Positions 26,128 through 36,537 are shown, counted from the first letter of the stretch. The stretch is DNA of 64,000 bases from Crocinitomicaceae bacterium (GCA_030830895.1 JAURMC010000003.1:1-64000); one strand, 5' to 3'. The notes: generated by a model not told the origin, from the sequence alone. Made by a program: numbers and translations.

Positions 26128-27519
26128 TTAAGGAATTCTTAACCGTTGTCCAACACGAATCGTGTCTGAGGAAAGTCCATTAACCCGTTTTATGTTGGAA
26201 ACTGTGGTATGATATCTTCGGGCAATGGCAGACAAGGTGTCTCCAGATTTAACCGTGTAACTTGAAGTCTTTTTAGGCGCTATTGGAGTCGCTACGTTCT
26301 CCTGGTATTCTTTTAAAGGAATACGTAATTCTTTCATGCTCATATTTCCGCTCAATGCCTTTAAAGTATTCATAAATGAGGTGTATAATAGCCCGCCTTT
26401 AACTTGATAACCATTATTTGTAAGATGAATATGATCACTTTTAGCATAACCCAGCATGGCCCACGTTCTAATGGTATTTAAGCCGCCAGATAAGTCATAC
26501 CAATTCCAAAACAAACAATTATTCTTTTTTGCCAAACTGTCCATTAAGTCACGAAACAATACTCCCGCGGTAATTGGATGCTTCTTATAATACAAATCTT
26601 GAGTGCTTGTTAACACAATTAGGACTTCCGGAACCATAGATTTCCACCAGTTTATGGCTTTTTCTACCTCCATGTAAAGTTTGGAATCAATTTTATTCTC
26701 ATACAAAATATCGTTAGTTCCAAAATCCAAAATCACGATATCCGGATTAATTACGGGAAGTTGCTCTGGAAGCTTTTCCAAAATTAACACCGATCTAAAT
26801 GCCGCAGCCCCCACTCCTGTTGAATGATAAATTATCCCTCCTCTTACCGCGTGCTCTATGTTGATTCCATAAAACCGAAACCGGTCGGTTTCCTTACTTT
26901 TTTTTGCAATTAGCTGAATTGAAGAAATAGAATCCCTCCAGGTAAAGGATAACCCTTGGGGTAAATAATTGAATGTAGTTATGATGGAATCATTAACCTT
27001 CACCTCTAAATTCATGGTTCTTTCATCTCGTTCAAACAATACCGTCACAATATTAAAATTCGAATCAATCACCTTTTTGATTCCAAAGCTCAATGAGGCA
27101 AGTGTATCTGTAGTTTCAACGACCATACCACAAACCCCAAGGGGCAAGTCCTGCTTTTTGCCTTGATAACTTTTATTGTATGTCCATTTCCCTGAATAGG
27201 TTGAAGAGTAATTAATTGAGGAATAGGTATTTGCTGCACCATAATTGAATAACAATCCTCGGCCTCCATCTCCAAAGGTTGCTTGAAGGAGATCCCGGGC
27301 AACCGTAGTAGGTCTCTCCGCTTGAATGTGGCTACCCCCATAATGCAAGATCACCAATTTACTCGAATCAACAGCATCAAACTTACTTTTTAGGCGACCT
27401 AAGGTTTCAGAACTATATCCTTGAATATAGGCAAAAGAGGAATCTATCTTTAGTTCCGTTGGAAGCTGTGCGAAAGTAGAGAAAGCGGCAATAAAAAAAA
27501 TATATACAATATTTCTCAT
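26128..27519 (-). CDS. Exported SGNH/GDSL-like hydrolase with C-terminal LysM domain
   Basis: A 463-residue protein with signal peptide [18 protein letters not shown]. The SGNH fold is supported by block [14 protein letters not shown] (S63; the usual Asp of GDSH is Gly here), block [15 protein letters not shown] (N269) and block [15 protein letters not shown] (D362, H365). A LysM domain occupies 420-463 ([18 protein letters not shown]), pointing to peptidoglycan or chitin-like glycan binding. It overlaps the DHHW gene by 4 bases (ATGA) and completes an MBOAT-DHHW-SGNH cassette. Inference: acyl-ester transfer or removal on a cell-wall glycan; activity not proven. Confidence 0.85.
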   Translation of the reverse strand: MRNIVYIFFIAAFSTFAQLPTELKIDSSFAYIQGYSSETLGRLKSKFDAVDSSKLVILHYGGSHIQAERPTTVARDLLQATFGDGGRGLLFNYGAANTYSSINYSSTYSGKWTYNKSYQGKKQDLPLGVCGMVVETTDTLASLSFGIKKVIDSNFNIVTVLFERDERTMNLEVKVNDSIITTFNYLPQGLSFTWRDSISSIQLIAKKSKETDRFRFYGINIEHAVRGGIIYHSTGVGAAAFRSVLILEKLPEQLPVINPDIVILDFGTNDILYENKIDSKLYMEVEKAINWWKSMVPEVLIVLTSTQDLYYKKHPITAGVLFRDLMDSLAKKNNCLFWNWYDLSGGLNTIRTWAMLGYAKSDHIHLTNNGYQVKGGLLYTSFMNTLKALSGNMSMKELRIPLKEYQENVATPIAPKKTSSYTVKSGDTLSAIARRYHTTVSNIKRVNGLSSDTIRVGQRLRIP

Positions 27520-28847
27520 TCTTTATCGGTACTATCCAGGTGCTGGTTTTGTTCGATATTTGGGTCGTGTGACTCTGGATTATTTTGGGGGACATATACA
27601 CCGCTTTGTGTTGCTAGCCTTCGCATCATTCCAATGGTACCATTGCTCATCGCTGCGTACATGCCAACAGCAAAGACAATATCATTTATATTATTCTCCT
27701 TAATGATCTTAGTTAAATTGTGTTTAGAATATCTAAAATCAACTACCCATATTTCTTGATAATGATTCACCAAAAACACCGCGAATGCATTTCCCATAGA
27801 ATTCTTAATTACAACCGCTTTCTTGCCATTGTTAATTCCGGTTTGAATTCTGATTAAAGGCTCATCTCCCCCTAAAAAGGTTGAATAGGTATTCCCCCCT
27901 CTACTACTTTCATAAAAGACCTTTGTTTTTAAAGGTTTATCCGTAGTATACGGCCCAAATTTAAACGCTTCTGTTTGAACTTTAGGAATCCAATACTCCA
28001 TGGTGTCTGGATGGTCACGAACGGTAGGGTCCTGTGTATGCTGATACATAGTTCCCAAGAAATTATATTTTACCTTTTGGGTCATTTTTTCTAAGGGGAC
28101 TGCGTCTAAGCCCGCGGCCTTACAAAAAGCAACGTAGCCATAATAGGCTCCCAAGGGTTTCCAATGATGGTCAGTTCCGAAGTACAATTTCGTATTTGAG
28201 TGCTCGTTCAATTCATTAAATATATCACAAAAAATCGAGCCCCCTTTTAGGTTATGTTTAATTGCTAACAAAGTCCGTTTATTTTGGCTGTTATAATGGG
28301 CATATTTTTCGACAGGAATAAAGGCAGAAGATAATGGTGCAACGGCAGAAAACACTCGTTGATCTTTGAATGTACTTGCGTACTCATTTATCATGTCTGC
28401 AAAGTATTTAGACATTGCAGGGCTCCCTCCACCCATTGGATAGACACAACCATCAATAATAAGCATTGAACCTGCGTACTTTTCCTCAAACTCATCTAGG
28501 AAAGCCATTTGACTCTTAGTGCTATCAATAGTTTTTTCTTGATGTTTTGCCTTTTTCTTTGGTAATACAACAACTCGTTCGCTATGCTCAAGCTGAAATC
28601 CTTTAGCTGCATGAAAAAAATCAGTCGCCGAAATAAAACTCATTCGGAAAGGAAAATGATCATCCACGTATTTATCCACTTGTTTTGTCCAGATTCCTGC
28701 TAAGTAATTTTCTGAATTGAGAGTTGGAAAAGTTGCCAGTTTGCGTTTTTCCTTATTTGATATATCTGCCTTTGGCATAAAAATGAACCCTATTGAGAAC
28801 CCAAATACTAAGGCAAAAAACAAGAAAACATTTATCTTTTTATCCAT
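27516..28847 (-). CDS. DHHW/AlgX-AlgJ-like SGNH acyltransferase partner
   Basis: A 443-residue protein with one N-terminal membrane helix ([19 protein letters not shown]) and an extracytoplasmic domain. The DHHW motif is at residues 226-229 in [16 protein letters not shown], with an upstream DDHFPFR and a late nucleophile-like Ser in [14 protein letters not shown] (about S350). These are the features of the DHHW family related to AlgX/AlgJ, which receive acetyl groups from an MBOAT protein and pass them to a polysaccharide. The ATG at 28847 shares a base with the MBOAT stop (TGATG); the in-frame codon before it is TTG. The middle gene of the cassette. Confidence 0.88.
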   Translation of the reverse strand: MDKKINVFLFFALVFGFSIGFIFMPKADISNKEKRKLATFPTLNSENYLAGIWTKQVDKYVDDHFPFRMSFISATDFFHAAKGFQLEHSERVVVLPKKKAKHQEKTIDSTKSQMAFLDEFEEKYAGSMLIIDGCVYPMGGGSPAMSKYFADMINEYASTFKDQRVFSAVAPLSSAFIPVEKYAHYNSQNKRTLLAIKHNLKGGSIFCDIFNELNEHSNTKLYFGTDHHWKPLGAYYGYVAFCKAAGLDAVPLEKMTQKVKYNFLGTMYQHTQDPTVRDHPDTMEYWIPKVQTEAFKFGPYTTDKPLKTKVFYESSRGGNTYSTFLGGDEPLIRIQTGINNGKKAVVIKNSMGNAFAVFLVNHYQEIWVVDFRYSKHNLTKIIKENNINDIVFAVGMYAAMSNGTIGMMRRLATQSGVYVPQNNPESHDPNIEQNQHLDSTDKE

Positions 28848-30241
28848 CAAAACCGAGTATATAGAAAAGGATTATATGTTGCATTAACCAATAACATGGT
28901 AGATAGTACTAATAAAAAGACATTAGCAAATGGCCTCACATATGCATATTGCAAGGCAATTCGATTTCGAAGGGGGTGCTCAGTTGGGTAGATTTCATCC
29001 CATGGAATACATAATAAGACAACTAAAATAAACCAAAACATATGTGTGGTAATGTCTGATAAAAAACCTGCGTTTATGGAATGTTTAGAATAGAATAGAT
29101 TTCCAACAAAATAGGTTAGTTTATTGAAATCTACAAAGTAAAAAATCGCCCGACTGAATACAATAAGAATTAAGGTATAGCCATGCTTGAATATGCGTGG
29201 TGTTTTATCCAAAACAAATTTTAAGTGTTTTTCCAACACCATCATAACACCGAAATATGTTCCCCAAAGGGCAAAGTTCCAATTTGCACCGTGCCACAAA
29301 CCGGTTAAAAACCAAACAATTAAAATGTTTCTATCCTGATACCTTCTATTACCTCCTAATGGAATATATACATAGTCTCGAAAAAACCGTCCTAACGAAA
29401 TATGCCATCTACGATAAAAGTCTCCCACAGAAATTGCGGCATAAGGATGTTTAAAATTCTCATGAAAATCAAACCCAAACAATTTAGCTAAGCCTATTGC
29501 CATGTCCGAATAACCTGAGAAATCAAAATACAGCTGAATTGAAAACATCACAATTCCAAACCAACTTTCATAAGAAGACAAAGAATACAACTGCGTATTT
29601 AAATACTTGTCTACTAATACTCCCGCTACATTGGCAATTGCTACCTTTTTAAATAATCCAATACAAAACCGTGTAATTCCTTCACTCAACCTAGACCAAT
29701 CAACATTTCGTTTCTCCACCTGTTCCGAAATCTGACTATAACGCACAATCGGACCGGCAACTAAATGCTGAAACAAACTAATAAACATTAAGAAATTCAA
29801 TGGATTGCGCTGTGCCTTAATTTCTCCTCGGTAGATATCTACCACATAAGAAATAACCATGAACGTATAAAAAGATATACCAACAGGTAGCGAATTATGA
29901 GGGCGATCAAAAGGTAGCGGTAAAAAATAGCTTAGGTTATCATATATAAAACCTCCATATTTATATGCAACCAGTAGACCAATGTTAACGGAAATACTAA
30001 CAATTAAACCTACCTTGGCCCAAGATGTATCACGTTTTTTTTCGATGTAAAGTCCGGTAGAGTAATCAAATAATGCCGTAAATACCATTAAAAAAATCCA
30101 CATGGGTTCCGCCCATGCATAAAACACTAAGGAAAAAACAGTGAGGAAAATATTTCGAAACAAGTCGTTCTTGGTCGAATAATGAAATATCAGACTTAAA
30201 GGTAAAAACAAGTAAAGGAAAGTTAAACTTGAAAATACCAT
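28847..30241 (-). CDS. MBOAT-family O-acyltransferase (AlgI-like)
   Basis: A 464-residue polytopic membrane protein starting MVFSSLTFLYLFLPLS, as AlgI/PatA-type proteins do. Diagnostic sequence includes LPVGISFYTFMVISYVVDIYRG (118-139), FQHLVAGPIVRYSQI, the RRWHISLGRFFRDYVYIPLGG block (277-297) and the catalytic-type His H317 in FLTGLWHGANWNF. Such proteins move acetyl groups from cytosolic acetyl-CoA across the inner membrane to an extracytoplasmic partner. First gene of the three-gene cassette. Acetyl donor is from family knowledge; the acceptor glycan is unknown. Confidence 0.93.
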   Translation of the reverse strand: MVFSSLTFLYLFLPLSLIFHYSTKNDLFRNIFLTVFSLVFYAWAEPMWIFLMVFTALFDYSTGLYIEKKRDTSWAKVGLIVSISVNIGLLVAYKYGGFIYDNLSYFLPLPFDRPHNSLPVGISFYTFMVISYVVDIYRGEIKAQRNPLNFLMFISLFQHLVAGPIVRYSQISEQVEKRNVDWSRLSEGITRFCIGLFKKVAIANVAGVLVDKYLNTQLYSLSSYESWFGIVMFSIQLYFDFSGYSDMAIGLAKLFGFDFHENFKHPYAAISVGDFYRRWHISLGRFFRDYVYIPLGGNRRYQDRNILIVWFLTGLWHGANWNFALWGTYFGVMMVLEKHLKFVLDKTPRIFKHGYTLILIVFSRAIFYFVDFNKLTYFVGNLFYSKHSINAGFLSDITTHMFWFILVVLLCIPWDEIYPTEHPLRNRIALQYAYVRPFANVFLLVLSTMLLVNATYNPFLYTRF

Positions 30242-30271
30242 GGACTACTAATTGGATATTATTTAAGACAA

Positions 30272-30279
30272 CGAAATTA
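30272..30279 (-). promoter_or_regulatory. Putative -7 box for the MBOAT cassette
   Basis: Reverse-strand TAATTTCG, one mismatch from TAnnTTTG, 30 bases before the MBOAT ATG at 30241. Confidence 0.35.
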
Positions 30280-30296
30280 ACCACATTATACCGAAG

Positions 30297-30342
30297 AAAA
30301 AAATCAGGGCTCTTAGCGGCAAAAAATTGTAAAATTGTCGCT
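30297..30342 (-). terminator. Possible weak terminator after the transketolase C half
   Basis: On the reverse strand AGCGACAA (30342-30335) can pair with TTGCCGCT (30322-30315) with one G-U pair and a 12-base loop. A T-run follows only after a 12-base GC-containing stretch (A-run at 30297-30303), so termination would be inefficient or factor-assisted. Confidence 0.3.
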
Positions 30343-31298
30343 TAAATTGCTTTTCTTCTCAGTGCTTTTTCTGCGGCACGTACGATATCTACCATTTCGA
30401 GACGATATTTTTTTAATAATTCACTCGGAGTTCCACTTTCACCAAACGTGTCATTAACAGCGACAAATTCTTGAGGGATTGGCATATTTCTCGCCAATAC
30501 TTGAGCAACGGCATCACCAAGGCCCCCATTCATCATATGTTCTTCAGCTGTTACAATACAACCCGTTTTGTTTACAGAATTCAAAATAGCTTCGATGTCT
30601 AAAGGTTTAATCGTATGCATATTAATCACTTCAGCAGAAATTCCTTTTTCTGCTAACTGGTCTCGAGCTTCTAGGGCTTTCCATACCAAATGGCCACAGG
30701 CGATAATGGTAACATCTGTTCCTTTAATTAAAACATCTGCTTTTCCGATTTGAAATACCGCATCTTCAGGTGTAAAAATGGGAACAGAAGGTCTTCCAAA
30801 ACGCAAATAAACCGGGCCTTCCCAAGCAGCAATAGCCAAGGTAGCCTGAAGCGTTTGGTTATAATCTGCGGGAACGACAACCGTCATATTCGGAAGCATT
30901 CGCATCATTCCAATGTCCTCTAATACTTGATGCGTAGCGCCGTCCTCACCGAGGGTAAGCCCAGCATGTGAAGCACAGATTTTTACATTTTTTCGGGAAT
31001 AAGCAATGCTTTGACGAATTTGGTCGTAAACACGTGAGGTTGAAAAATTTGCAAAGGTTCCCGTAAAAGGAATTTTACCTCCAATGGACATTCCTGCGGC
31101 TATTCCCATCATATTTGCTTCGGCAATCCCAATTTGAAAAAACCGATCTGGATGATTTCTCTGAAACGCATCCATTTTTAATGAGCCTGTAAGATCCGCA
31201 CATAATGCAACTACTTCTGGGTTCGTCTCTCCTAAAATCCTTAGCCCTTCTCCAAACCCTGATCTTGTGTCTTTATTTCCGAACGTTTTGAATGCCAT
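30342..31298 (-). CDS. Transketolase C-terminal subunit (split)
   Basis: The 318-residue pyrimidine-binding plus C-terminal domain of transketolase. Seen: [38 protein letters not shown] with the Glu that activates thiamine pyrophosphate, the loop [19 protein letters not shown], and the regulatory domain from about 190 ([17 protein letters not shown]). It works as a heterodimer partner of the N-terminal half encoded at 32668-33504 to move two-carbon units in the pentose phosphate pathway. Split transketolases are common in bacteria, but here a von Willebrand A gene lies between the halves. Confidence 0.93.
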   Translation of the reverse strand: MAFKTFGNKDTRSGFGEGLRILGETNPEVVALCADLTGSLKMDAFQRNHPDRFFQIGIAEANMMGIAAGMSIGGKIPFTGTFANFSTSRVYDQIRQSIAYSRKNVKICASHAGLTLGEDGATHQVLEDIGMMRMLPNMTVVVPADYNQTLQATLAIAAWEGPVYLRFGRPSVPIFTPEDAVFQIGKADVLIKGTDVTIIACGHLVWKALEARDQLAEKGISAEVINMHTIKPLDIEAILNSVNKTGCIVTAEEHMMNGGLGDAVAQVLARNMPIPQEFVAVNDTFGESGTPSELLKKYRLEMVDIVRAAEKALRRKAI

Positions 31299-31305
31299 AT
31301 TTAGT

Positions 31306-32664
31306 TTAATTAATATTTAAAATTTGCGTTTTATTACTTGAGATCGTTATGATTTTTTCGTTGGTATATCCGCTTGATTTCATCTCTTTATTTCGGTAAA
31401 CCATCTTATATGTGCCCGGTTGTAATAATAATTTCCCTGCGGTTTTTGTATCTGAAAACGTATATACCTCTCCCCAAAAACCACGATTATCTTGCAGGAA
31501 AAGTTGAGCAATAAGTGGTTTTTTAAAGGTATAAGTTAATTCTCCAGGAGCATCTATCGAAACGGTGGTTACTGAAGATTGGGTAACCTCTATCGATTTA
31601 TACAATCGAGGTATAGTAAATACCTCTACATTATAACTTCCAATTAAATACTTAGCGTTTTCATTGTATGTTTGAACGTTTAATGGTTGGGGTTCTCCTT
31701 TCCGAATTACTCTCATTTCAAACATTGGATTGAAATTGCTTTTCGGAGAGGTTAACTTTATAACGCCTTGTGCTGCTGGAATTACCAATGTGTTATGTAC
31801 ATGCTCTTTCAGCTTAATGCCCGTTTTTGTTATAGCCGGCATAGTGTTTACGATTAAATCATAAGAGATAGAAGGGTCAAGATAAAGCGTGTCAGGAAAG
31901 CCATAACGGTTCAATGTATGAACAAAAGTATATTTTAAATTTGCCGTCCCAGACTCGTAAAAAAACATAGTAACGTTTGTTTCAAGCGCTTTCCCTTCAA
32001 TATTGTTCAAATTAACCTGCACGGTTGTTTTATCCAGGACCGTATTTAATATGTTTTTGAAAACATTTCGAAAGGATTCTTTGTCTTCGGCATCTGAATA
32101 GGTCCCAATACAACTGAATTGATCCAAGTAAGACATATCCATTCCTAAACCGATAACAAAAGGGGTAACCTTTACTCCTTTTGTTTTAAGTTTTTTAGCA
32201 ATAATGCAGGGGTCGTTATCACAGGATTCTAGGCCATCCGTAATTAATATAATAACGTTTCTTGCTAGTGTGTCTGGAAAATCATTTGCTGCGGCCTCGA
32301 GAGAACGAGCAATTGGCGTAGCCCCTTTTGCTTCTACTGATTTAATTTTAAGTTTAATTTGTTCAAGATTGTTGTTTCCAAATGGGACCTCCAATTTGGT
32401 ATCATTACAATCTTGCTCTAGGTTATTAAAGGGTGTTTGATGGCCATAAATACGCAATGCAACTTCTACATTAGGAACATTGCGTAAAACTTCTAATTCT
32501 TGGTTTAGGACCTCTCGAGCAGCTTGAATGCGTGTTTGATTACCCCATGCGGAATTCATACTATTGGACGCGTCAATAATAAAAAGCACACGAATTGGTG
32601 GGTTTAATTGCCCCAAAATCGTAAAGCAATAAAAAATAAAAACGAAAAAAGTAATTCCTTTCAT
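31306..32664 (-). CDS. Exported von Willebrand factor A domain protein
   Basis: A 452-residue protein with signal peptide [19 protein letters not shown]. The VWA domain (about 25-215) keeps a complete MIDAS: DASNS at 31-35, the Thr in [10 protein letters not shown] and the Asp in [10 protein letters not shown]. The following 230 residues are beta-rich without a recognised domain and contain runs such as [16 protein letters not shown]. It could be a surface or periplasmic metal-dependent binding protein. It lies 3 bases after the transketolase N half and 7 bases before the C half, so all three share a transcript. No functional link to transketolase is known to me. Confidence 0.88.
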   Translation of the reverse strand: MKGITFFVFIFYCFTILGQLNPPIRVLFIIDASNSMNSAWGNQTRIQAAREVLNQELEVLRNVPNVEVALRIYGHQTPFNNLEQDCNDTKLEVPFGNNNLEQIKLKIKSVEAKGATPIARSLEAAANDFPDTLARNVIILITDGLESCDNDPCIIAKKLKTKGVKVTPFVIGLGMDMSYLDQFSCIGTYSDAEDKESFRNVFKNILNTVLDKTTVQVNLNNIEGKALETNVTMFFYESGTANLKYTFVHTLNRYGFPDTLYLDPSISYDLIVNTMPAITKTGIKLKEHVHNTLVIPAAQGVIKLTSPKSNFNPMFEMRVIRKGEPQPLNVQTYNENAKYLIGSYNVEVFTIPRLYKSIEVTQSSVTTVSIDAPGELTYTFKKPLIAQLFLQDNRGFWGEVYTFSDTKTAGKLLLQPGTYKMVYRNKEMKSSGYTNEKIITISSNKTQILNIN

Positions 32665-32667
32665 TTA

Positions 32668-33504
32668 TTAAAAATCTCCGAGTGTTTCTGGAAGTTGCGA
32701 CAAGGCGATTGCCAATTGTTCATCATTCGGGGCAGAACCATGCCATTTATGGGTACCCATCATGAAATCTACCCCTTTGCCCATTTCTGTTTTCATAATG
32801 ATCATTTTCGGCGTTCCATTTGATTTATTTAAATCTATGGTATCGAATACTTCACGCATGCTATCGTAATTATGCCCATCCATATGGTAAACATCCCATC
32901 CAAATGCTTTCCACTTACCTTCAATCGGCATAATTCCCATGACATCACTGACATCACCATCAATCTGACGATTGTTATAATCAATTATACCAATAAGGTT
33001 ACTAATCCCCTTACTTCCCGCATACATTGCTGCTTCCCAAACCTGTCCTTCTTGTAACTCACCATCACCCATCAAACAATAGACCATAGATTGATCCGAG
33101 TTCATTTTTTTAGCGGTCGCAGCGCCAATAGCAACAGATAGCCCTTGTCCAAGTGATCCTGAAGCCATTCGAATACCCGGTAAATTTTTATCCACCGAAG
33201 GATGACCTTGTAGTCGACTAGAAATCTTTCTAAATGTGGATAATTCACTTATTGGAAAGAAGCCTGTTCGAGCCAATATACTATACCATACGGGAGAAAT
33301 ATGCCCGTTTGATAAAAAGAACATATCTTCATTCAACCCTTCCATTGTGAATTGATTCCCATTCACCTTTAATCTTTCTGTGTACATAAAAGTAAAGAAA
33401 TCTGCACATCCCAAAGACCCTCCTGGATGTCCGGAGTTTACCGCATGTACCATTCGTAGAATATCTCTTCTTACTTGTGTTGCTATCGACTCTAAATCTG
33501 CCAT
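32668..33504 (-). CDS. Transketolase N-terminal subunit (split)
   Basis: The 278-residue thiamine pyrophosphate/Mg-binding half. RRDILRMVHAVNSGHPGGSLGCADFF (about 12-37) and the TPP motif GDGELQEGQVWEAAMYAG through GIIDYNNRQIDG (about 150-190) are clear. Contacts such as SNGHISPVWYSIL are conserved. Partner of the C-terminal half at 30342-31298. A perfect -7 box is 13 bases upstream. First gene of a three-gene transcript (tktN, VWA, tktC). Confidence 0.94.
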   Translation of the reverse strand: MADLESIATQVRRDILRMVHAVNSGHPGGSLGCADFFTFMYTERLKVNGNQFTMEGLNEDMFFLSNGHISPVWYSILARTGFFPISELSTFRKISSRLQGHPSVDKNLPGIRMASGSLGQGLSVAIGAATAKKMNSDQSMVYCLMGDGELQEGQVWEAAMYAGSKGISNLIGIIDYNNRQIDGDVSDVMGIMPIEGKWKAFGWDVYHMDGHNYDSMREVFDTIDLNKSNGTPKMIIMKTEMGKGVDFMMGTHKWHGSAPNDEQLAIALSQLPETLGDF

Positions 33505-33517
33505 TATATATTTTTTA

Positions 33518-33525
33518 CAAAACTA
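33518..33525 (-). promoter_or_regulatory. -7 box for the split transketolase/VWA operon
   Basis: Reverse-strand TAGTTTTG, perfect TAnnTTTG, 13 bases before the ATG at 33504; no -33 TTG at 19 bases. Confidence 0.5.
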
Positions 33526-33657
33526 CTTTTTTAATGCATTCGTCAGAATATTAAATTTTACTCTGCAACTGAATAAAAGCAGATTGCGTCTATCAATTGA
33601 CCTTACCAATGTTTATCGAAACAATTTGGTAACTTCGCCCTTAAAATTTATTGCATT

Positions 33658-34029
33658 ATGAAGAAATTAGTCTTTTTTATTTGCTTATTTATTTTAGTTG
33701 GTTCCGTATTTGGTCAGAAAGAACCAGCCTTAAAAGCATTAAAAAAAATATATGGAAAAAAGGCATTAAATGCCTTTAAACAAGAACATGGTAGTTTGGA
33801 ATTATTATATTATGCATTTGAAAATGGCATTTATTTTATTCAAAACAACGGGGGTAAGACCATTGATCAATACCCAAAAGCACCACAGACTGAAATTATT
33901 CATTTTACGGACCTTGGCGTTAAAATTAATGCATACACGCAGTATTTTCAAGGGGCTCTTCCAAATCAACTTATCGCAGTAAAATCTCTATATCAATTAA
34001 CCCTTGAATTTAATACAAAGAAGCATTGA
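33658..34029 (+). CDS. Small secreted protein of unknown function
   Basis: Not recognised. The 123-residue product has a clear signal peptide (MKKLVFFICLFILVGSVFGQ) and a mature part of about 100 residues beginning KEPALKALKKIYGKKALNAF, which is basic and helical. A more mixed C-terminal half follows (YYAFENGIYFIQNNGGKTI). No Cys in the mature part. The stop is 19 bases before the start of the large T9SS protein, so they may be co-transcribed. Homology search would decide whether it is a conserved flavobacterial family. Confidence 0.7.
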   Translation: MKKLVFFICLFILVGSVFGQKEPALKALKKIYGKKALNAFKQEHGSLELLYYAFENGIYFIQNNGGKTIDQYPKAPQTEIIHFTDLGVKINAYTQYFQGALPNQLIAVKSLYQLTLEFNTKKH

Positions 34030-34048
34030 AAACATCAAAAGCATCCGA

Positions 34049-36499
34049 ATGAAAACACTCTTATTATTTTTTTCAATATGTTGCCTAGGTGTATCGTATT
34101 GTCAGTTATTATTAACTGGACCAGATTTTCCTCAGGCTAACCCTTTGAATTGTGCAGCAATTATTCCCCCAGCTGGAGGAACGAATTTTAGTGATGGCCC
34201 TGGAAATTATCTCCCAAACATGGACGAAATAATCACTTTTTGTCCAGACCTTACACAAGGCTCAAAAGTCTCAATTGCTTTTGCTACCAACATTGGTTTT
34301 ACATTCAATATTGACCCCAGCGATACCTTGTATGTTTTTGATGGTCCATCAATTGCTTCTCCCTTACTTGGTGCGTACAATTCTAGTACACACCCAAATG
34401 GATTTTTTGTACAAGCATCTTTTCAAAACAACCCCAGCGGCTGTTTAACCCTCAGGTTTAAATCAAATGGAAGTTCCGAAGGCACAGGTTGGGACGCCAA
34501 TGTTGCTTGTGGAAACCCCCAACAACCTTTTTTTCCTCACATGCATGCTTATGTAAACGGGGTTGGTCCTGATGCTTTAAACCCTGCAGATACTGGGTAT
34601 GTGGATGTATGTTTCGGCGACAGTATTCTATTCGTAGCTGACCCTAGCTACCCATTTGCATTTGAAGTGACTAATACCGGTTATTCTCAAAATGCAGGAA
34701 ATTGCACCTATCAGTGGACCATTGGAGGAGTTGGCCAATTTAATAACGACTCAATTTGGTTTACACCTCCGTCGCGTGCAGGATATTTTGTTGATCTTCG
34801 AATTACCGACATTTTCCCACAAATTAAGCGCATCACCGCAAAAGTTAGGGTCTCTCAATTGCCGAGCTTCGCAGGAACCGGTCCGTTAGAAGATACCGTA
34901 TGTTTGGGCCAGAATACGATATTAATTGGAGGAGTTACATTGCAGGATACCGTTGGAGTAGAAATTCCTTTTGGAGAATTCGAGATTGGTGGTGTATTCG
35001 CAGGATTGACTCAACTTCCCGATGGAAGCGGTGTACAATATTACACGAATGTTGGAATCACTGGTTTCGAAGACACCACAACCATTACAAGTGCTGCAGA
35101 TTTCGATCAAATCTGTATAGATATCGAACATTCTTACATTGGCGATTTAGAAATTGCTTTGACTTGTCCAAATGGCACTACTGTATCAATTTTAAATGCA
35201 TACAATTCTGGATGGGGGGTGGAATTGATCCCTGGTGGCTGTGGAAGTGGAATTGGAACATTTTTAGGAAATGATACAAATTTAGACGGCGGTGCTCCCG
35301 GTTCACCGGTATGGAGTTATTGTTTTTCCCCCACACAAGCCACACTTGGAACGATCTGTTCTGAAAATGCTGCCGGAAACACAATAATTAATTCCTACGG
35401 ATTCAACTCAATGAATCCAAATGGCGTTTATTTGCCCGATGGGGACTTTAATAACTTTATTGGATGCCCGGTAAATGGTAACTGGACTATTACCGTACAA
35501 GACAACCAAGGTATTGATGATGGGTATATTTTTCAATGGGGAATTTATTTCAATCAAAGCTTGTATCCTGACCAAGAAGGTTATCAAAATATAATTGTAT
35601 CAGACAACTGGACAAATAGTCCTTCTATTATTTCTGGACAAAACGATACAGCAATTGTAATTCAACCAATTACACCTGGAACAAGTTATTATACGTACAA
35701 TGTAGTGGATGATTTTGGATGTAATTATGATACAACTGTAATGCTCGAGGTATTGCCACTTCCTATAATTTTCTCAGATACCCTTACCTGTAATTTATTT
35801 TTGCAAGTAACTGGGACATCCTCCTATAATGGCGGTGTATGGGCCGCTTCAGACACAGCGATTTCATTCTCAAACACTTCCATTGAGAATCCTTTAATTT
35901 CGACCTCTGTTCCCGGAGTTTATAGCGTCACGTTTACCGATAATGCCTGTAACAATACATTAAGTGCAAATATTGAATTCCCCCCTTATGTGTATGTAGA
36001 TATCCTTGATTCATCCATATGTAACGGAGCAACCATTGATTTAATTGCTGCTTCAATAAATTCAGGCACTTTGCAAGGAGGTTATAATCCACCCATTCAA
36101 CTGACATGGAACAATGGTTCTACAGATAACTTTATAGTGGTTAATACGGAAGGACAATATTATATCACCGCTTACAATATTTGTCACACTTCTACTGACA
36201 CCTCGACTATCATAATAAAACCTTGCGATATTGAGGTTCCAAATATCATTACTTTAAACTCCCTAGTTGGGAACAACCTATTCACAATAGACCATGAGGG
36301 TGTGGTAGAATTTGAGTGTGTGATTTTAAACCGGTGGGGTAATGTAATTTATACGTTCACCGATCCATCAGGTTTTTGGGATGGAAAAACCGAAGATGGT
36401 AAATTAGTTGATGAAGGCACGTATTTTTATAGAATATTTGCCACCTTCGATGGTGGGATTGAGATTAAGAAGCACGGATTTGTATATGTAGAATATTAA
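34049..36499 (+). CDS. T9SS type B (gliding-motility C-terminal) protein with CUB-like and proprotein-convertase P domains
   Basis: Start placed at 34049 (MKTLLLFFSICCLGVSYCQ, signal peptide); the frame opens earlier at 34004 but inside the preceding gene and without signal character. The 816-residue product has a CUB-like domain (about 20-160; DTLYVFDGPSIASPLLG, CLTLRFKSNGSSEGTGW) and a PKD-like stretch. A P/homo-B-like domain (about 325-500; ITSAADFDQICIDIEHSYIG, GNWTITVQDNQGIDDG) follows. The T9SS type B tail contains CVILNRWGNVIYTF and WDGKTEDGKLVDEGTYFYRI. Inference: large surface adhesin or scaffold exported by T9SS. No protease domain is seen despite the P domain. Confidence 0.88.
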   Translation: MKTLLLFFSICCLGVSYCQLLLTGPDFPQANPLNCAAIIPPAGGTNFSDGPGNYLPNMDEIITFCPDLTQGSKVSIAFATNIGFTFNIDPSDTLYVFDGPSIASPLLGAYNSSTHPNGFFVQASFQNNPSGCLTLRFKSNGSSEGTGWDANVACGNPQQPFFPHMHAYVNGVGPDALNPADTGYVDVCFGDSILFVADPSYPFAFEVTNTGYSQNAGNCTYQWTIGGVGQFNNDSIWFTPPSRAGYFVDLRITDIFPQIKRITAKVRVSQLPSFAGTGPLEDTVCLGQNTILIGGVTLQDTVGVEIPFGEFEIGGVFAGLTQLPDGSGVQYYTNVGITGFEDTTTITSAADFDQICIDIEHSYIGDLEIALTCPNGTTVSILNAYNSGWGVELIPGGCGSGIGTFLGNDTNLDGGAPGSPVWSYCFSPTQATLGTICSENAAGNTIINSYGFNSMNPNGVYLPDGDFNNFIGCPVNGNWTITVQDNQGIDDGYIFQWGIYFNQSLYPDQEGYQNIIVSDNWTNSPSIISGQNDTAIVIQPITPGTSYYTYNVVDDFGCNYDTTVMLEVLPLPIIFSDTLTCNLFLQVTGTSSYNGGVWAASDTAISFSNTSIENPLISTSVPGVYSVTFTDNACNNTLSANIEFPPYVYVDILDSSICNGATIDLIAASINSGTLQGGYNPPIQLTWNNGSTDNFIVVNTEGQYYITAYNICHTSTDTSTIIIKPCDIEVPNIITLNSLVGNNLFTIDHEGVVEFECVILNRWGNVIYTFTDPSGFWDGKTEDGKLVDEGTYFYRIFATFDGGIEIKKHGFVYVEY

Positions 36500-36537
36500 A
36501 TTAGGTGCAATTGAACCCTTTATTCCTTTTGCTGTTG

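Noticed and set aside
30342-33504. Split transketolase as a broken gene
   Set aside because: Both halves are full-length with their own starts; split transketolases are a known arrangement.
34900-35274. 124-codon forward open frame
   Set aside because: It lies inside the T9SS type B gene in another frame and is Trp/Arg-rich with no family; a shadow.
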